Under the pieces are notes generated by a model. That model did no database searches and was not told the origin of the DNA. It saw nothing but the letters and a program-made list of their open reading frames with translations. This document shows positions 52,515 to 62,533 of a stretch of 64,000 nt of DNA, one piece after another (within the stretch, counting starts at the first letter, position 1; every line of letters begins with the position of its first letter). A program made the position numbers and the translations under genes. The DNA is from Chitinophagaceae bacterium (lineage in GTDB: Bacteria > Bacteroidota > Bacteroidia > Chitinophagales > Chitinophagaceae). The stretch is taken from assembly GCA_947447465.1 (NCBI GenBank), contig CANFKE010000022.1, positions 1-64,000 on the forward strand, read 5' to 3'.

Positions 52515-53270
52515 ATGTACACGCTGAAGAAAAGTCTTGGACAACATTTTTTGCATGACGAAAATATGTGCCAGAAAATAGTTGCATTACTTAATGTTCA
52601 TTCAGGTATGAACCTGCTTGAAGTAGGGCCGGGAGGAGGAGCAATAACCAAATATTTGTTGCAATTGCCTGAAGTGACATTCAAGGCAATAGAGATAGAC
52701 ACAGAAAAGATAGACTATCTAAATAAAACATACTCTGCTATCAACGGTAAGATCATAAGCAGTGATATACTTCAGGCAGATATTCCTTTCGCTGATAAAT
52801 TTTCAGTTATAGGTAACTTCCCATACAATATATCTTCCCCGATACTTTTCAAAATATTGGATTGGGAGCCGCAGGTAGAAGAGGTAATAGGTATGTTTCA
52901 GAAAGAAGTGGCAGAGCGAGTTGCGGCCGGCCCGGGTAGCAAAACTTATGGTATTCTAAGTGTATTGATGCAGGCTTTTTATAAGGTCGAGTTTATGTTG
53001 GAAGTGCATGAAAATTGCTTTACACCACCCCCTAAAGTAAAGAGTGGCGTATTGAAATTTACCAGTTTACATAATCCTCATAATATCAATGATAAGAGGA
53101 AGTTTAAGATACTGGTAAAAGCCGCCTTCGGGCAGCGCAGAAAGACTTTGCGCAATGCGTTAAAGAGTGTAGTGCCGGCTGCCGCTCTGGCTGAACCAAT
53201 AATGGATAAGCGTGCAGAACAGTTGTCTGTTCTGGATTTTGTTGGCCTGTATGAACGTTATTTTCTATGA
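52515..53270 (+). CDS. rsmA: 16S rRNA (adenine1518-N6/adenine1519-N6)-dimethyltransferase
   Basis: RsmA (KsgA), 251 residues, dimethylates two adjacent adenines in the 3' hairpin of 16S rRNA during late 30S assembly. Motifs: KKSLGQHFLHDENMCQKI (substrate-binding start), LLEVGPGGGAITKYLL (SAM-binding motif I), and the catalytic NFPYNISSPILFKIL, the N-x-P-Y of N6-adenine methylases. The C-terminal domain has FTPPPKVKSGVLKF and KAAFGQRRKTLRNALKS, as expected. The stop overlaps the start of the next gene by ATGA, so the dehydrogenase is translationally coupled. A -7 box ends four bases before the ATG. Confidence 0.97.
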   Translation: MYTLKKSLGQHFLHDENMCQKIVALLNVHSGMNLLEVGPGGGAITKYLLQLPEVTFKAIEIDTEKIDYLNKTYSAINGKIISSDILQADIPFADKFSVIGNFPYNISSPILFKILDWEPQVEEVIGMFQKEVAERVAAGPGSKTYGILSVLMQAFYKVEFMLEVHENCFTPPPKVKSGVLKFTSLHNPHNINDKRKFKILVKAAFGQRRKTLRNALKSVVPAAALAEPIMDKRAEQLSVLDFVGLYERYFL

Positions 53271-54205
53271 TCAATAATAAGAGTAGGGTATTAATTGCTG
53301 CTCCTGTTCATGATGTGCTCATCAAGGGCCTCACAGATGCAGGTTATGTATGCGATATTCATGAGAACATTACTCAGTCGGGTGCTTATGAATTGATAGC
53401 AGGCTGCACAGGTGTCATTACTTCCACAAGGCTGCAATTAGATCGTACGTTGCTTGATATCGCTACTGATTTAAGATGGATTGGCCGTATGGGCTCGGGA
53501 ATGGAGGTAATTGATGTGCCTTATGCAGCAACTAAAGGTATTGCCTGCTATAGCAGCCCAGAGGGTAATTGTAATGCGGTAGGTGAACACGCTGTTGGTA
53601 TGCTTCTAGATCTTAACAGAAGAATCACCATTAGTAACAGGGAAATGAAGAACGGCCTATGGCTTAGAAATGAGAATAGAGGGGTAGAGTTGGAGGGTAA
53701 AACTTTGGGAATCATAGGTTTTGGACACACCGGACGTGCTTTTGCAAAAAAAATGCAGGGTTTTGATATGGAAATCCTCATATATGACAAGTATAATTCG
53801 GAAAATTTGCCATCATATGTAACAAATTCCTTACATCTAAATAAAATATTTTCTCAAGCTGATGTGCTTAGTTTTCATGTTCCGTTGCAAAACGATACTA
53901 TCGATTATTTCAATTGGGAGTTTATACTAAACATGAATAAAAAATTCACTTTGATTAATACTTCCCGCGGCCAGGTTGTTAATACGGTTGCTCTTTTACG
54001 GGGGATAAAAGAGGGTAGAATCAACGGTGCTTGCCTTGATGTTTTTGAACAGGAGCCTCTTAGTGCCATGAATGAGGAGACAAAAAGAGCTATGTCTGAG
54101 TTAATGGAAATGCAAAATGTAATAACTACGCCACATATTGCCGGTTATACTTTTGAAGCATTATTTAAGATGAGTAGTACGCTTTTGAGGAAGATAATTA
54201 ATTGA
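53267..54205 (+). CDS. D-isomer-specific 2-hydroxyacid dehydrogenase
   Basis: The 312-residue NAD-dependent dehydrogenase is of the phosphoglycerate/lactate dehydrogenase superfamily. The substrate domain flanks a Rossmann domain with TLGIIGFGHTGRAFAKKMQGFDMEILIYDKY (G-x-G-x-x-G, then an acidic residue favouring NAD). The catalytic set is visible: Arg in NTSRGQVVNT, Glu in DVFEQEPL and His in TTPHIAGYT. It lacks the ACT domain of long SerA proteins. It might be a short phosphoglycerate dehydrogenase for serine synthesis; the substrate is not certain. The ATG overlaps the rsmA stop (ATGA). Confidence 0.9.
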   Translation: MINNKSRVLIAAPVHDVLIKGLTDAGYVCDIHENITQSGAYELIAGCTGVITSTRLQLDRTLLDIATDLRWIGRMGSGMEVIDVPYAATKGIACYSSPEGNCNAVGEHAVGMLLDLNRRITISNREMKNGLWLRNENRGVELEGKTLGIIGFGHTGRAFAKKMQGFDMEILIYDKYNSENLPSYVTNSLHLNKIFSQADVLSFHVPLQNDTIDYFNWEFILNMNKKFTLINTSRGQVVNTVALLRGIKEGRINGACLDVFEQEPLSAMNEETKRAMSELMEMQNVITTPHIAGYTFEALFKMSSTLLRKIIN

Positions 54206-54670
54206 TTATTAATTTATTATAAATTAATTATTTCTTACTTTAAATTATAGGACATCTAATTTTGTCAGGGTAATTTTCACTATTTTGAATATTATTTTGT
54301 CAGAATAATTTAAAAATTCTCAATCTTCTATTTTCTTATATTTCGTATTATATTATTATTTATGTACAATTGATTAAGATGCAGACTAATTGGTATTTTG
54401 CTTGCGGATCAATTGCTATAATATCAGCTATTGCAGGTTTTTGGCCCCAATAACTGTTCTACATTTTTCTCTTTTTTGTGATTTTTTTTGGTTTTTACCC
54501 AAGTTTTTTGACCATGTTATCGTCTTAATATTAAGCGCTTTTAACATAAAATTGTTGTTCTGTTAAACTTGTGAATAAAAGGGGGAGAAAATATATTTCT
54601 GAACTGGCCTAGTTTTAACGTTTTTTTTTATCTTTACGCCCTCATTTGATAATAATTTATTAATTTGAAT
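54206..54670. other. AT-rich intergenic region upstream of the TonB/PorV operon
   Basis: This 465-base, strongly AT-rich gap has no clear terminator for the dehydrogenase gene, only AT-rich inverted repeats near 54195-54232. A 24-codon hydrophobic frame (54379-54453, MQTNWYFACGSIAIISAIAG...) could be a tiny membrane peptide but has no support beyond an open frame. The promoter box of the TonB receptor gene lies at 54629. Confidence 0.45.
54629..54636 (+). promoter_or_regulatory. -7 box (TATCTTTA) for the TonB receptor operon
   Basis: One mismatch to TAnnTTTG, at the end of a poly-T tract. It predicts a leader of about 30 bases before the ATG at 54671. Confidence 0.38.
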
Positions 54671-57600
54671 ATGAATCGGACATTACGTTATCTGCTATTA
54701 CTCGTTTTTATTGGGCTGTCAGGGTCAGCCATCGCTCAGGAGATCCTGGGGGTTGTTACCGATAATAAGAAAGAACCGTTGGTGAATGCCTCGGTACAAG
54801 TGAAACAGGGAGGTATCCTTAAAGGAGGTACTGTAACCGATTTCGATGGTAAGTATAGCATTAAGCCACTTGATCCTGGTTACTATGAGGTTTCTGTATC
54901 TTACATTGGTTACAAAGAATCTATTCAAACTAAGGTAATTGTATCTCCTGGTGGTAAAACAGGATTGAACTTTCAGTTGGAATTGGCTACAAGCGGTAAG
55001 ACCAATTTGAAAGAGGTGGTTATCAAGGAGTACAAGAAACCATTGGTGAGCAAATATGTTCACAATACGATCAAAACTTCCGAGGAAATTAAGAATGCGC
55101 CTACAACTCAAACGGTTGACTTGGTTGCGCAGACTCCGGGTATCTATCAGCAAAAGCGTGGTGGTCAGTTGAACTCAGACGGTGGTCGTAGTTCAGGTAA
55201 CTTGTACGTTATTGATGGTGTGCAGGTACAGGGTTCTCAAGGTATTGATATGGCACAGGGTGCTACAGAGCAGCTGGAAGTTATCTCTTCTGGTATCCCT
55301 GCTAACTATGGTGACGTATCTGGTGCTGTTATCAACATTACATCTAAGGGTGTTGCTCGTAAGTTCAATGGTGGTCTTCGCTTACAACATTCAATTGATG
55401 GTTACAGAAATAATCTTGCATCTTTCAATATAGCTGGTCCGTTGCTGAAGAAGAAATTTGCAGATTCTACCCGCAAGCCAGAGCCTGTTATGGGTTTCTC
55501 TTTGAGCGGTGATTATTACAACGATCAGAACAGATATCCTTCATACAATCCTGAATATGTAACTAAGAGCGATGTTCTTGCTGATCTTCAGAAAAATCCA
55601 TTGAAGATAGTTGCAGATAACAGCGGTATTCCGGTTTATAATCTTAAGTCTAACTACATCACTCGCGATCAGTTGACTACTACTCGTCGCCCACCTAATA
55701 ACACAACTCAGGAAGTTCGTTTGAACGGTAAAGTTGATTACAAGTTGACAGACAACATGCGTGTATCTGCAGGTGGTATGTTCGACTACACAAAAAATGA
55801 CCTATACAGCAGATCTAGAAACTTATTCGCTCCTGATGCAACTCCTGTTCAGAATACTTATACAGGTCGTGGTTATGTTCGTTTCAATCAGAAGTTTGGT
55901 AAGCAAGGTGGATTTGATACAGGTAAACACAGTATCATCTCTAATGCTTCTTACTCAGTTCAGATCGACTATCAAAAATTATATCAGAACGTTCAGGATC
56001 CTGTATTTAAGGAGAACATCTTTAACTATGCTTACATTGGTAGATTCGATAAAGAATATCAGGATTTCTATCTGCCTAATCAATATGATTCTATCAGTAA
56101 GAGAAGAGGTACAGTATTGTTAGGATCTATTCCAACAGGAATCAACTTCACAAGATCTGAATTGAACCCTGGTCTTGCAAACTATACTACTCAGTATTAC
56201 AATTCTATCGGTGATAATCACCCAGCTACTATCAATCAATTGCAGGCTAAGAATGCATTGGCTAACGGCGATGAACCAGCATACACTTATGGTCTTTTCC
56301 TTAGCCCTGGTTCTACTCAGAGCTACTATTCTAACTTCGCTTCTAATCAGTATGCATTATCTGTTGATGCACAGTTCGACCTGAAACTCGGGACTATCAA
56401 ACACGGTATCGAATTTGGTCTTTACTATCAGCAGCGTATTCAGAGAGCTTTCAGTGTAAGTGCTAACCTCAATGGATCTGGTACTGCATCTCTATGGCAG
56501 CAGATGAGACAGTTGGTAAGCAGCAAGGATAATGGCAATTTATCTCTTGATAAGAACAATCCGATCTTCGTAGTAAATGGTAAGCACTATACGCTTGATG
56601 ATGTTACCTCTGGTGTTATCATTCCTGGTCCTACCGATACTATCATGTACAACTACAAGAATCCGGTACAGACTCCATTCGATAAGAATCTTAGAAAGAA
56701 GTTAGGTTACAGCGCAACTCAGGACATCAATATAGATGCTCTTGCTCCATCAACATTCTCATTGGATATGTTCTCTGCTGACGAATTGTTGAACAGTGGT
56801 AATCCTTTCGTTAACTACTATGGTTATTCTTATACCGGTGGTGCTCAGACAGGTACTGTTAACTTCAATGACTTCTGGACTGCAAAGGATGCTAATGGTA
56901 ACTTCACTCGTCCTATCGGTGCTTTCAGCCCTAACTACATTGCCGGTTATGTTTTGGATAAGTTCGAGTACAAGAACATCATCTTCAACATCGGTGTACG
57001 TGTTGAAAGATATTCTGCAAACACTAAGGTGTTGAAGGATCCATACTCTTTGTATGCAACTAAAAACATTAGTGAAACTTCAGGCGCAGGTAACCCAACA
57101 GGTCACCATCCATCAAACCTTAGCGGTGAGTCAGTTGTTTATGTAAATGACAACTCTTCTACTAATCCTCAGATCATTGGTTATAGAAATGGTAGCAACT
57201 GGTACGATTACACCGGTAAGTACATCGAAGATCCATCAATTCTTAAGGATTATTCTAATGGTCGTGACCCTCAGCCTTTGTTGGTTGATAACGTTAAGAT
57301 CACAGATTCTAACTTCAATCCTAATAAGTCATTTACTGACTACAACCCACAGGTTACTGTGATGCCTCGTATTCAGGTTGGTTTCCCGATCACAGAAAAT
57401 TCTAACTTCTTTGCTCACTACGACGTTTACGTTCAGCGCCCTTACCCTACATCTTTGGGTATCGCTACTGCTTACGATTACTATTACCTCAATCAGAATT
57501 CTAATCAGATCATCAGCAACGCTAACCTGCGTTCACAGAAGACCTTCGATTATGAATTAGGTTTCGAACAGGTTATCGGTAAGTCTGCAGCATTGAAGAT

Positions 57601-58456
57601 CATCGGTTTCTACAAGGAGCGTAAAGACATGATCACTGTTCAACCTTACTTGTATGCATGGCCTACTACTTATTACACTTACGGTAACCGTGACTTCTCT
57701 TCAACAAAGGGTGTTAAGTTGAATTACGATATGCGTGCTACTAACCACCTTACTATGAATATCTCTTATACATTGCAGTTTGCAGAAGGTACTGGTTCTA
57801 CTCCATTCTCTACAAACGGTGGCGGTGGTGGCCAGATATCTCCGCAAGGTCTGTTGCAGAGCTTCATCGAAGCTGGTTTGCCGAACCTTCGTTATATCTC
57901 TGCTCTTGATTACGATTCTCGTCATAACATCAGTGCAAACTTTGATTATCGCTTTAAGAAGGGTGAAGGTCCTATCGTAAGTGGTAAGCACATCTTCGAA
58001 AACGCTGGTCTTAACCTCGTAGCAAGAACAAGAAGCGGTGAGCCTTTTACAAGGTTAGCTAACGCTCAGGGTAACACAGTTATCGGTGGTATCAACGGTT
58101 CACGTCTTCCATGGCACTTTGGTATGGATGCTCGTATCAATAAAGATTTCACTTTCAGCTTTGGCAAGAAATCTAAGGATGCTGAAGTTGCAGGTCTTAG
58201 AACAGGTCGTCCACAGAACCTTACAGTATTCCTGTATGTTCAGAATCTGTTGAACACTCGTGAAATACTTTCTGTATATGGTTATACTGGTCGCCCTGAT
58301 GATGATGGCTTCTTGACTTCATCTTTCGGTTTGCAGAAAATACCTCAGCAGATTAACCCTCAGTCTTATATAGATCTTTACAAGATCTCTACTAACTCTC
58401 CGGGTAACTTGAACTATGCTCGTACTATAAACTTTGGTCTGGAATACAATTTTTAA
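54671..58456 (+). CDS. TonB-dependent outer-membrane receptor with carboxypeptidase-like N-terminal domain
   Basis: The 1261-residue outer-membrane protein has a signal peptide (RTLRYLLLLVFIGLSGSAIAQ). A CarboxypepD_reg-like beta-sandwich (about 25-110, ILGVVTDNKKEPLVNASVQVKQGG...GKYSIKPLDPGYYEVSVSYIGY) precedes the plug (TTQTVDLVAQTPGIYQQKRGG ... NLYVIDGVQVQG ... ATEQLEVISSGIPANYGDVSGAVINITSKG) and a large 22-strand-type barrel ending in NFGLEYNF. No SusD partner follows; a large secreted protein and a PorV-family porin do. Codons favour GGT, CGT and AAC, suggesting strong expression. I chose the ATG at 54671; a TTG two codons upstream is also open. The ligand is unknown. Confidence 0.94.
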   Translation: MNRTLRYLLLLVFIGLSGSAIAQEILGVVTDNKKEPLVNASVQVKQGGILKGGTVTDFDGKYSIKPLDPGYYEVSVSYIGYKESIQTKVIVSPGGKTGLNFQLELATSGKTNLKEVVIKEYKKPLVSKYVHNTIKTSEEIKNAPTTQTVDLVAQTPGIYQQKRGGQLNSDGGRSSGNLYVIDGVQVQGSQGIDMAQGATEQLEVISSGIPANYGDVSGAVINITSKGVARKFNGGLRLQHSIDGYRNNLASFNIAGPLLKKKFADSTRKPEPVMGFSLSGDYYNDQNRYPSYNPEYVTKSDVLADLQKNPLKIVADNSGIPVYNLKSNYITRDQLTTTRRPPNNTTQEVRLNGKVDYKLTDNMRVSAGGMFDYTKNDLYSRSRNLFAPDATPVQNTYTGRGYVRFNQKFGKQGGFDTGKHSIISNASYSVQIDYQKLYQNVQDPVFKENIFNYAYIGRFDKEYQDFYLPNQYDSISKRRGTVLLGSIPTGINFTRSELNPGLANYTTQYYNSIGDNHPATINQLQAKNALANGDEPAYTYGLFLSPGSTQSYYSNFASNQYALSVDAQFDLKLGTIKHGIEFGLYYQQRIQRAFSVSANLNGSGTASLWQQMRQLVSSKDNGNLSLDKNNPIFVVNGKHYTLDDVTSGVIIPGPTDTIMYNYKNPVQTPFDKNLRKKLGYSATQDINIDALAPSTFSLDMFSADELLNSGNPFVNYYGYSYTGGAQTGTVNFNDFWTAKDANGNFTRPIGAFSPNYIAGYVLDKFEYKNIIFNIGVRVERYSANTKVLKDPYSLYATKNISETSGAGNPTGHHPSNLSGESVVYVNDNSSTNPQIIGYRNGSNWYDYTGKYIEDPSILKDYSNGRDPQPLLVDNVKITDSNFNPNKSFTDYNPQVTVMPRIQVGFPITENSNFFAHYDVYVQRPYPTSLGIATAYDYYYLNQNSNQIISNANLRSQKTFDYELGFEQVIGKSAALKIIGFYKERKDMITVQPYLYAWPTTYYTYGNRDFSSTKGVKLNYDMRATNHLTMNISYTLQFAEGTGSTPFSTNGGGGGQISPQGLLQSFIEAGLPNLRYISALDYDSRHNISANFDYRFKKGEGPIVSGKHIFENAGLNLVARTRSGEPFTRLANAQGNTVIGGINGSRLPWHFGMDARINKDFTFSFGKKSKDAEVAGLRTGRPQNLTVFLYVQNLLNTREILSVYGYTGRPDDDGFLTSSFGLQKIPQQINPQSYIDLYKISTNSPGNLNYARTINFGLEYNF

Positions 58457-58486
58457 TTTCTAATTTCATTATAACTTTATTAAGTT

Positions 58487-61400
58487 ATGAATATCTCGAA
58501 AAAAATACGAATTGCGGGAACCCTTTCTTTACTTGGCATATTAGGGGTGAGCGGGCAGATTAGCGCTCGTGAGAATGTCAACGCAACCGGGCACAAAAGC
58601 CAGTTGAAGACAACCGTTACAGGTTGCCAGCCAGCTGTTTCAGCTATTGACCTGGACATTAACAACGTTAGAGCCAGGTTGATGACCGGTGGTGACATGT
58701 GGTGGAATATCGGTCTTGAAGTGGCTGCTTATGAGATCCCTAAAAATTCAGGAAAAAGTTCGCAGTTCGCTGCTTCTTGCTGGATCGGTGGTTTCGATAA
58801 GCAAGGTCAGTTGAAAGTTGCTGCTCAGACTTATCGTCAGGATGGTAATGACTACTGGCCGGGTGCACTCGATGTAGTTACTGCAAAGATCACTTCTGAT
58901 GATTGCGCTAACTGGGATCGCTTCTGGAAAATAGAAAAATCTACAATCAACAGATTCATTGAACTTTCTAAGACTGGTGGTAATATCCTCGGTTCTGAGT
59001 TCGATGTTATCCGTCAGTGGCCTGCATCGGGTAATGCTGCCAACACTAAAGGTGCCAATGGTGCTCCGCTTACTTTGAGTGGCTCATCTACATATGCTCC
59101 TTTCGTTGACCTTAACGGAAACGGAAAGTATGAGTATTCTAACGGTGAATACCCGGACATCAGTGGTGACCAGTTTATCTGGTGGGTGACCAATGATGCT
59201 GGTAACGTTAAGCAACAGACTCAGACTTCTGCAATGGGTATCGAAGTACAAACTTCTGCATTCGCATACTCTACTCAGGATTTCCTTAACAATGCTACGT
59301 TCTGTAACTACAGAGTGATCAATCGTGGTGCTTTGACCATTGACAGTACATACATCGCTGTATGGGATGACTGTGACCTTGGTTACTACAAAGATGACTT
59401 TATCGGTTGCGATACTACCCGTGGTTTGGGTATCATGTATAATGGTTCTTCAAGCGACGGACAGGATGGTGGTTATCCGGTAAACAGCTACGGTGCTAAC
59501 CCTCCGCAGATCGGTCTTGACTTCTTCCAGGGACCTATTCGTCCTATTAAGCGTCCGGGTATGAAAGATACTTTCGAGCGTCTGAAGATGACGAACTTTA
59601 CTTACTATAATAACGACTTCAGTAATATCGGTAACCCATCAAACGGTGTACAGATATATAACTACATGACAGGTTCTATCAGAAATGGTGATCGTTTCAG
59701 AAATGACTTTAAGGGTGCAGGTAATCAGTCAACTGGTTATGGTGATGGTCCGATCTCTAACTTCGTATTTACCGGTGATCCTGGTGACAAGACTACATGG
59801 TCTGAGTGTACTTGCGATAATACAAGAGGTGACCGTCGTTTCATATTCTCTTCAGGTCCGTTCCAGTTACTTCCGGGTGCTACCAACAATATCACTTTTG
59901 GTTGCGTTTGGGCGTCAGGTGTAGGTGGTTGTCCTAATACAGATTTCAAAACTATCAAGAGTATAGATGATGGAGCTCAGGCTTTGTTCGAAGCAGGATT
60001 TAAAACTACTGAAGGTCCGGAAGCACCTCGTTTGGTTGTTCGTGAATTGGATCGCAGATTAGTATTCTACATTATCAATGATTACGGTAGCAATAACTAC
60101 GCTGAAAATTACGGTCGTGTAGATGGTCTTTACAAGGACTCATCTAAGTACCATCAGGTTGTTGCAAAGGCAAAATCTGAAAATAGTTCAGATTCTGTTT
60201 ACAAGTTCGAAGGTTATCGTGTATTCCAGTTGGCTAATGCTAATGTTACTTCCGCTGAAATTTTTGATCCTACCACTGGTGAGGTTGATAATACTAAGGC
60301 ATACGAAGTGTTCCAGTGCGACCTTGCTAACAAGGTTACTAAGATCATCAACTATACTAAGGTTACATCTGTAAGTGACTCTTCTTGGGTTCCTCACATC
60401 AAGGTTGTTGGTAAGGATAGCGGTATCACTCATAGCTTCCAGATCACTCAGGATCAGTTCTCTAAGGTTGCTGATAAGGGTTTGATCAACTATCATAATT
60501 ATTATTTCGTAGCTATCGCATACGGTTATAATAACTTTGCTCCGTTTAATTCTCAAGGTTCTAACTATAACAAAACTCAGGATCAACCTTACATAGGTAG
60601 TGCACACGGTGCCGGTGGTATCAATATACCTATCGCTATAGGTATGCCAAACCCTGCAAATGGTTCCATGGGTACTACATTGAATGCTGACTTCGGTTCA
60701 GGTATCATTGTTACTCGTGTTGAAGGTATTGGTAATGGTGGTAATGTTGTTGAATTGAATGATGAGTCTAGAGATAAGATACTTGTAGATACAGCTATAG
60801 GTACTGCAGTTTACAATCAAGGTCAGGGTCCTATCAACGTAACAGTTGTTGATCCGGTTAAGGTTCCGGCTTTGGATTGGGTCTTCCAGTTGAATGGTCC
60901 TCTTTCAGGTTCAGAATTGAGTGCAACTTCTACTTGGTCGTTGACAGCAAAGAAAAATGGTGCAGTTGTTGAAACCATCTACAGCGAGCGCAGTATTGAT
61001 GCTGTTAATGAGCAGATCATTGAAAAGTATGGTCTTGCTGTAACAGTAAAGCAGGCATTTGCTCCGGGTGTTGAACAGGATAAAGGAAATGGATATATTA
61101 CATCAAACGTTGTCTTTGCAGATAAGTCTAAGCCTTGGTTAGCTGGTGTGTCTGATCAGGAAGATAGTAGCTTTGCAAACTGGATCAGATCTGGTAACAA
61201 AACTTCTTATTCTCCTAACTATAGCACTGGTAATCCTTGCGATTTCAATGACAACAAGCTCGATACTTTCCAGGTGTATGAAGATATGTTCAATAACTTC
61301 ACTCCTATGAACAAGACTTGGGCTCCTTATCCACTTGCTGCTCCTTATTATGGCAGACACTATGGTAGCGGTACTTCATGTGGTTTCCAGATAGCTTTCT

Positions 61401-62473
61401 CTGCCGCTAACCAAACTTCTGCGATCATGGCTCAATTGCCTGATGTGAACTTGGTTTTCACAGATGATAAATCTAAATGGACAAGAGTTTGTGTAGTTGA
61501 AGAACAGGAAGATTCTATGCTTGCTGAAAATCATGGTAACAAATTCTATCTGAGAAGACATGCTGGTTGGAATGGTGACATTGATGCAAGCGGTCGTCCG
61601 ATTTACTCTGACAATCCTAACGATAGAAGTATGTCTTGGTTCCCTGGCTATGCTATCGATCAAGTTACTGGTCAGCGTTTGAACATTGTCTTTGGTGAAG
61701 ATTCTTATCTTGGTCAGGACAATGGTGGTGATATGATCTGGAATCCTTCTGCTAACACATTTAGCCCATATGATAACTCCGCAATATTTGGTGGTAAGCA
61801 TGTTATCTATATTCTCGGAACTAAATATGATGGTGATGCTGATTTCGTAACTAAGGTTAAGGCTTCTGCACCTTCTAATACACTACTGAAGAATGCTTAT
61901 GCTTTGGCTCGTTGGATCGGTCTTCCTACTACTAATCCGGTTTCGCCTATGAAGAGTCTTAAGGAAGGTTTGATACCTACTGAAACTACTTTAAGGTTCA
62001 GAGTTAATCGCCCTTATGCTCCTTACAGAACTAATGCTGATACGACTGGTCTGATAAATCTTGTTGCTGGTAAAACAGCTTGGCCTTATTACACTTTCAG
62101 TACTTCAGAACTGGCTCCATCTACACTTGCTGATAATCCTGATAAAAATGGTCTGTTAGACAGGATCAAATCTGTTCCTAACCCTTATTATGGTTACTCA
62201 GGTTATGAAACCAGCCGTTACGATACTAAGGTGAAGATCATTAATTTGCCTGCTCGTACTACTGTTCGTATCTACTCATTGGATGGTACTTTGGTGCGCA
62301 CCCTTACTAAGAGTGATCCAAATACCTCTTATCTTGATTGGGATGTACGTAACTCAGCCGGTCTTCCTGTTGCAGGTGGTATGTATCTGATGCATGTTCA
62401 GGCTGAAGGTATCGGTGAGGTGATCCTGAAATGGTTCGGTGCTATGCGCCCGATCGACGCAACAACTTATTAA
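58487..62473 (+). CDS. Large secreted protein, probable T9SS substrate, partner of the TonB/PorV genes
   Basis: The 1328-residue exported protein has a signal peptide (KIRIAGTLSLLGILGVSGQISA). The mature part has many aromatic and Asn/Gly residues: TGGDMWWNIGLEVAAYEIP, SCWIGGFDKQGQLKVAAQTYRQDGNDYWPG, FVDLNGNGKYE (calcium-site-like DxNxNG). No named family is recognised, but proteins of this kind sit beside PorV-type genes in many Bacteroidota. The C-terminus (KIINLPARTTVRIYSLDGTLVRTLTKS...LDWDVRNSAGLPVAGGMYLMHVQ) is an FlgD-like/T9SS-type sandwich. It continues for about 20 residues (GIGEVILKWFGAMRPIDATTY) instead of ending in the usual KIVK tail. It is 30 bases from the receptor gene. Confidence 0.85.
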   Translation: MNISKKIRIAGTLSLLGILGVSGQISARENVNATGHKSQLKTTVTGCQPAVSAIDLDINNVRARLMTGGDMWWNIGLEVAAYEIPKNSGKSSQFAASCWIGGFDKQGQLKVAAQTYRQDGNDYWPGALDVVTAKITSDDCANWDRFWKIEKSTINRFIELSKTGGNILGSEFDVIRQWPASGNAANTKGANGAPLTLSGSSTYAPFVDLNGNGKYEYSNGEYPDISGDQFIWWVTNDAGNVKQQTQTSAMGIEVQTSAFAYSTQDFLNNATFCNYRVINRGALTIDSTYIAVWDDCDLGYYKDDFIGCDTTRGLGIMYNGSSSDGQDGGYPVNSYGANPPQIGLDFFQGPIRPIKRPGMKDTFERLKMTNFTYYNNDFSNIGNPSNGVQIYNYMTGSIRNGDRFRNDFKGAGNQSTGYGDGPISNFVFTGDPGDKTTWSECTCDNTRGDRRFIFSSGPFQLLPGATNNITFGCVWASGVGGCPNTDFKTIKSIDDGAQALFEAGFKTTEGPEAPRLVVRELDRRLVFYIINDYGSNNYAENYGRVDGLYKDSSKYHQVVAKAKSENSSDSVYKFEGYRVFQLANANVTSAEIFDPTTGEVDNTKAYEVFQCDLANKVTKIINYTKVTSVSDSSWVPHIKVVGKDSGITHSFQITQDQFSKVADKGLINYHNYYFVAIAYGYNNFAPFNSQGSNYNKTQDQPYIGSAHGAGGINIPIAIGMPNPANGSMGTTLNADFGSGIIVTRVEGIGNGGNVVELNDESRDKILVDTAIGTAVYNQGQGPINVTVVDPVKVPALDWVFQLNGPLSGSELSATSTWSLTAKKNGAVVETIYSERSIDAVNEQIIEKYGLAVTVKQAFAPGVEQDKGNGYITSNVVFADKSKPWLAGVSDQEDSSFANWIRSGNKTSYSPNYSTGNPCDFNDNKLDTFQVYEDMFNNFTPMNKTWAPYPLAAPYYGRHYGSGTSCGFQIAFSAANQTSAIMAQLPDVNLVFTDDKSKWTRVCVVEEQEDSMLAENHGNKFYLRRHAGWNGDIDASGRPIYSDNPNDRSMSWFPGYAIDQVTGQRLNIVFGEDSYLGQDNGGDMIWNPSANTFSPYDNSAIFGGKHVIYILGTKYDGDADFVTKVKASAPSNTLLKNAYALARWIGLPTTNPVSPMKSLKEGLIPTETTLRFRVNRPYAPYRTNADTTGLINLVAGKTAWPYYTFSTSELAPSTLADNPDKNGLLDRIKSVPNPYYGYSGYETSRYDTKVKIINLPARTTVRIYSLDGTLVRTLTKSDPNTSYLDWDVRNSAGLPVAGGMYLMHVQAEGIGEVILKWFGAMRPIDATTY

Positions 62474-62484
62474 TCTAATTTACA

Positions 62485-62507
62485 GGCAGGGAGCTCTGCT
62501 CCCTGCC
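62485..62507 (+). other. Intra-operon hairpin
   Basis: GGCAGGGAGC pairs perfectly with GCTCCCTGCC around TCT. There is no T-run after it, so full termination is unlikely. It lies between the secreted-protein gene and the PorV-type gene, where it may stabilise the upstream mRNA or lower read-through. Confidence 0.65.
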
Positions 62508-62533
62508 AATAAATATACAACAAGCAAATAAAT

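Noticed and set aside
54195-54232. AT-rich inverted repeats after the dehydrogenase gene as a terminator
   Set aside because: Arms consist only of A and T, in sequence where such matches arise by chance; no GC-containing stem.
54379-54453. 24-codon hydrophobic open frame before the TonB operon
   Set aside because: Short, in AT-rich sequence, without a promoter box or known family; mentioned only in the intergenic note.
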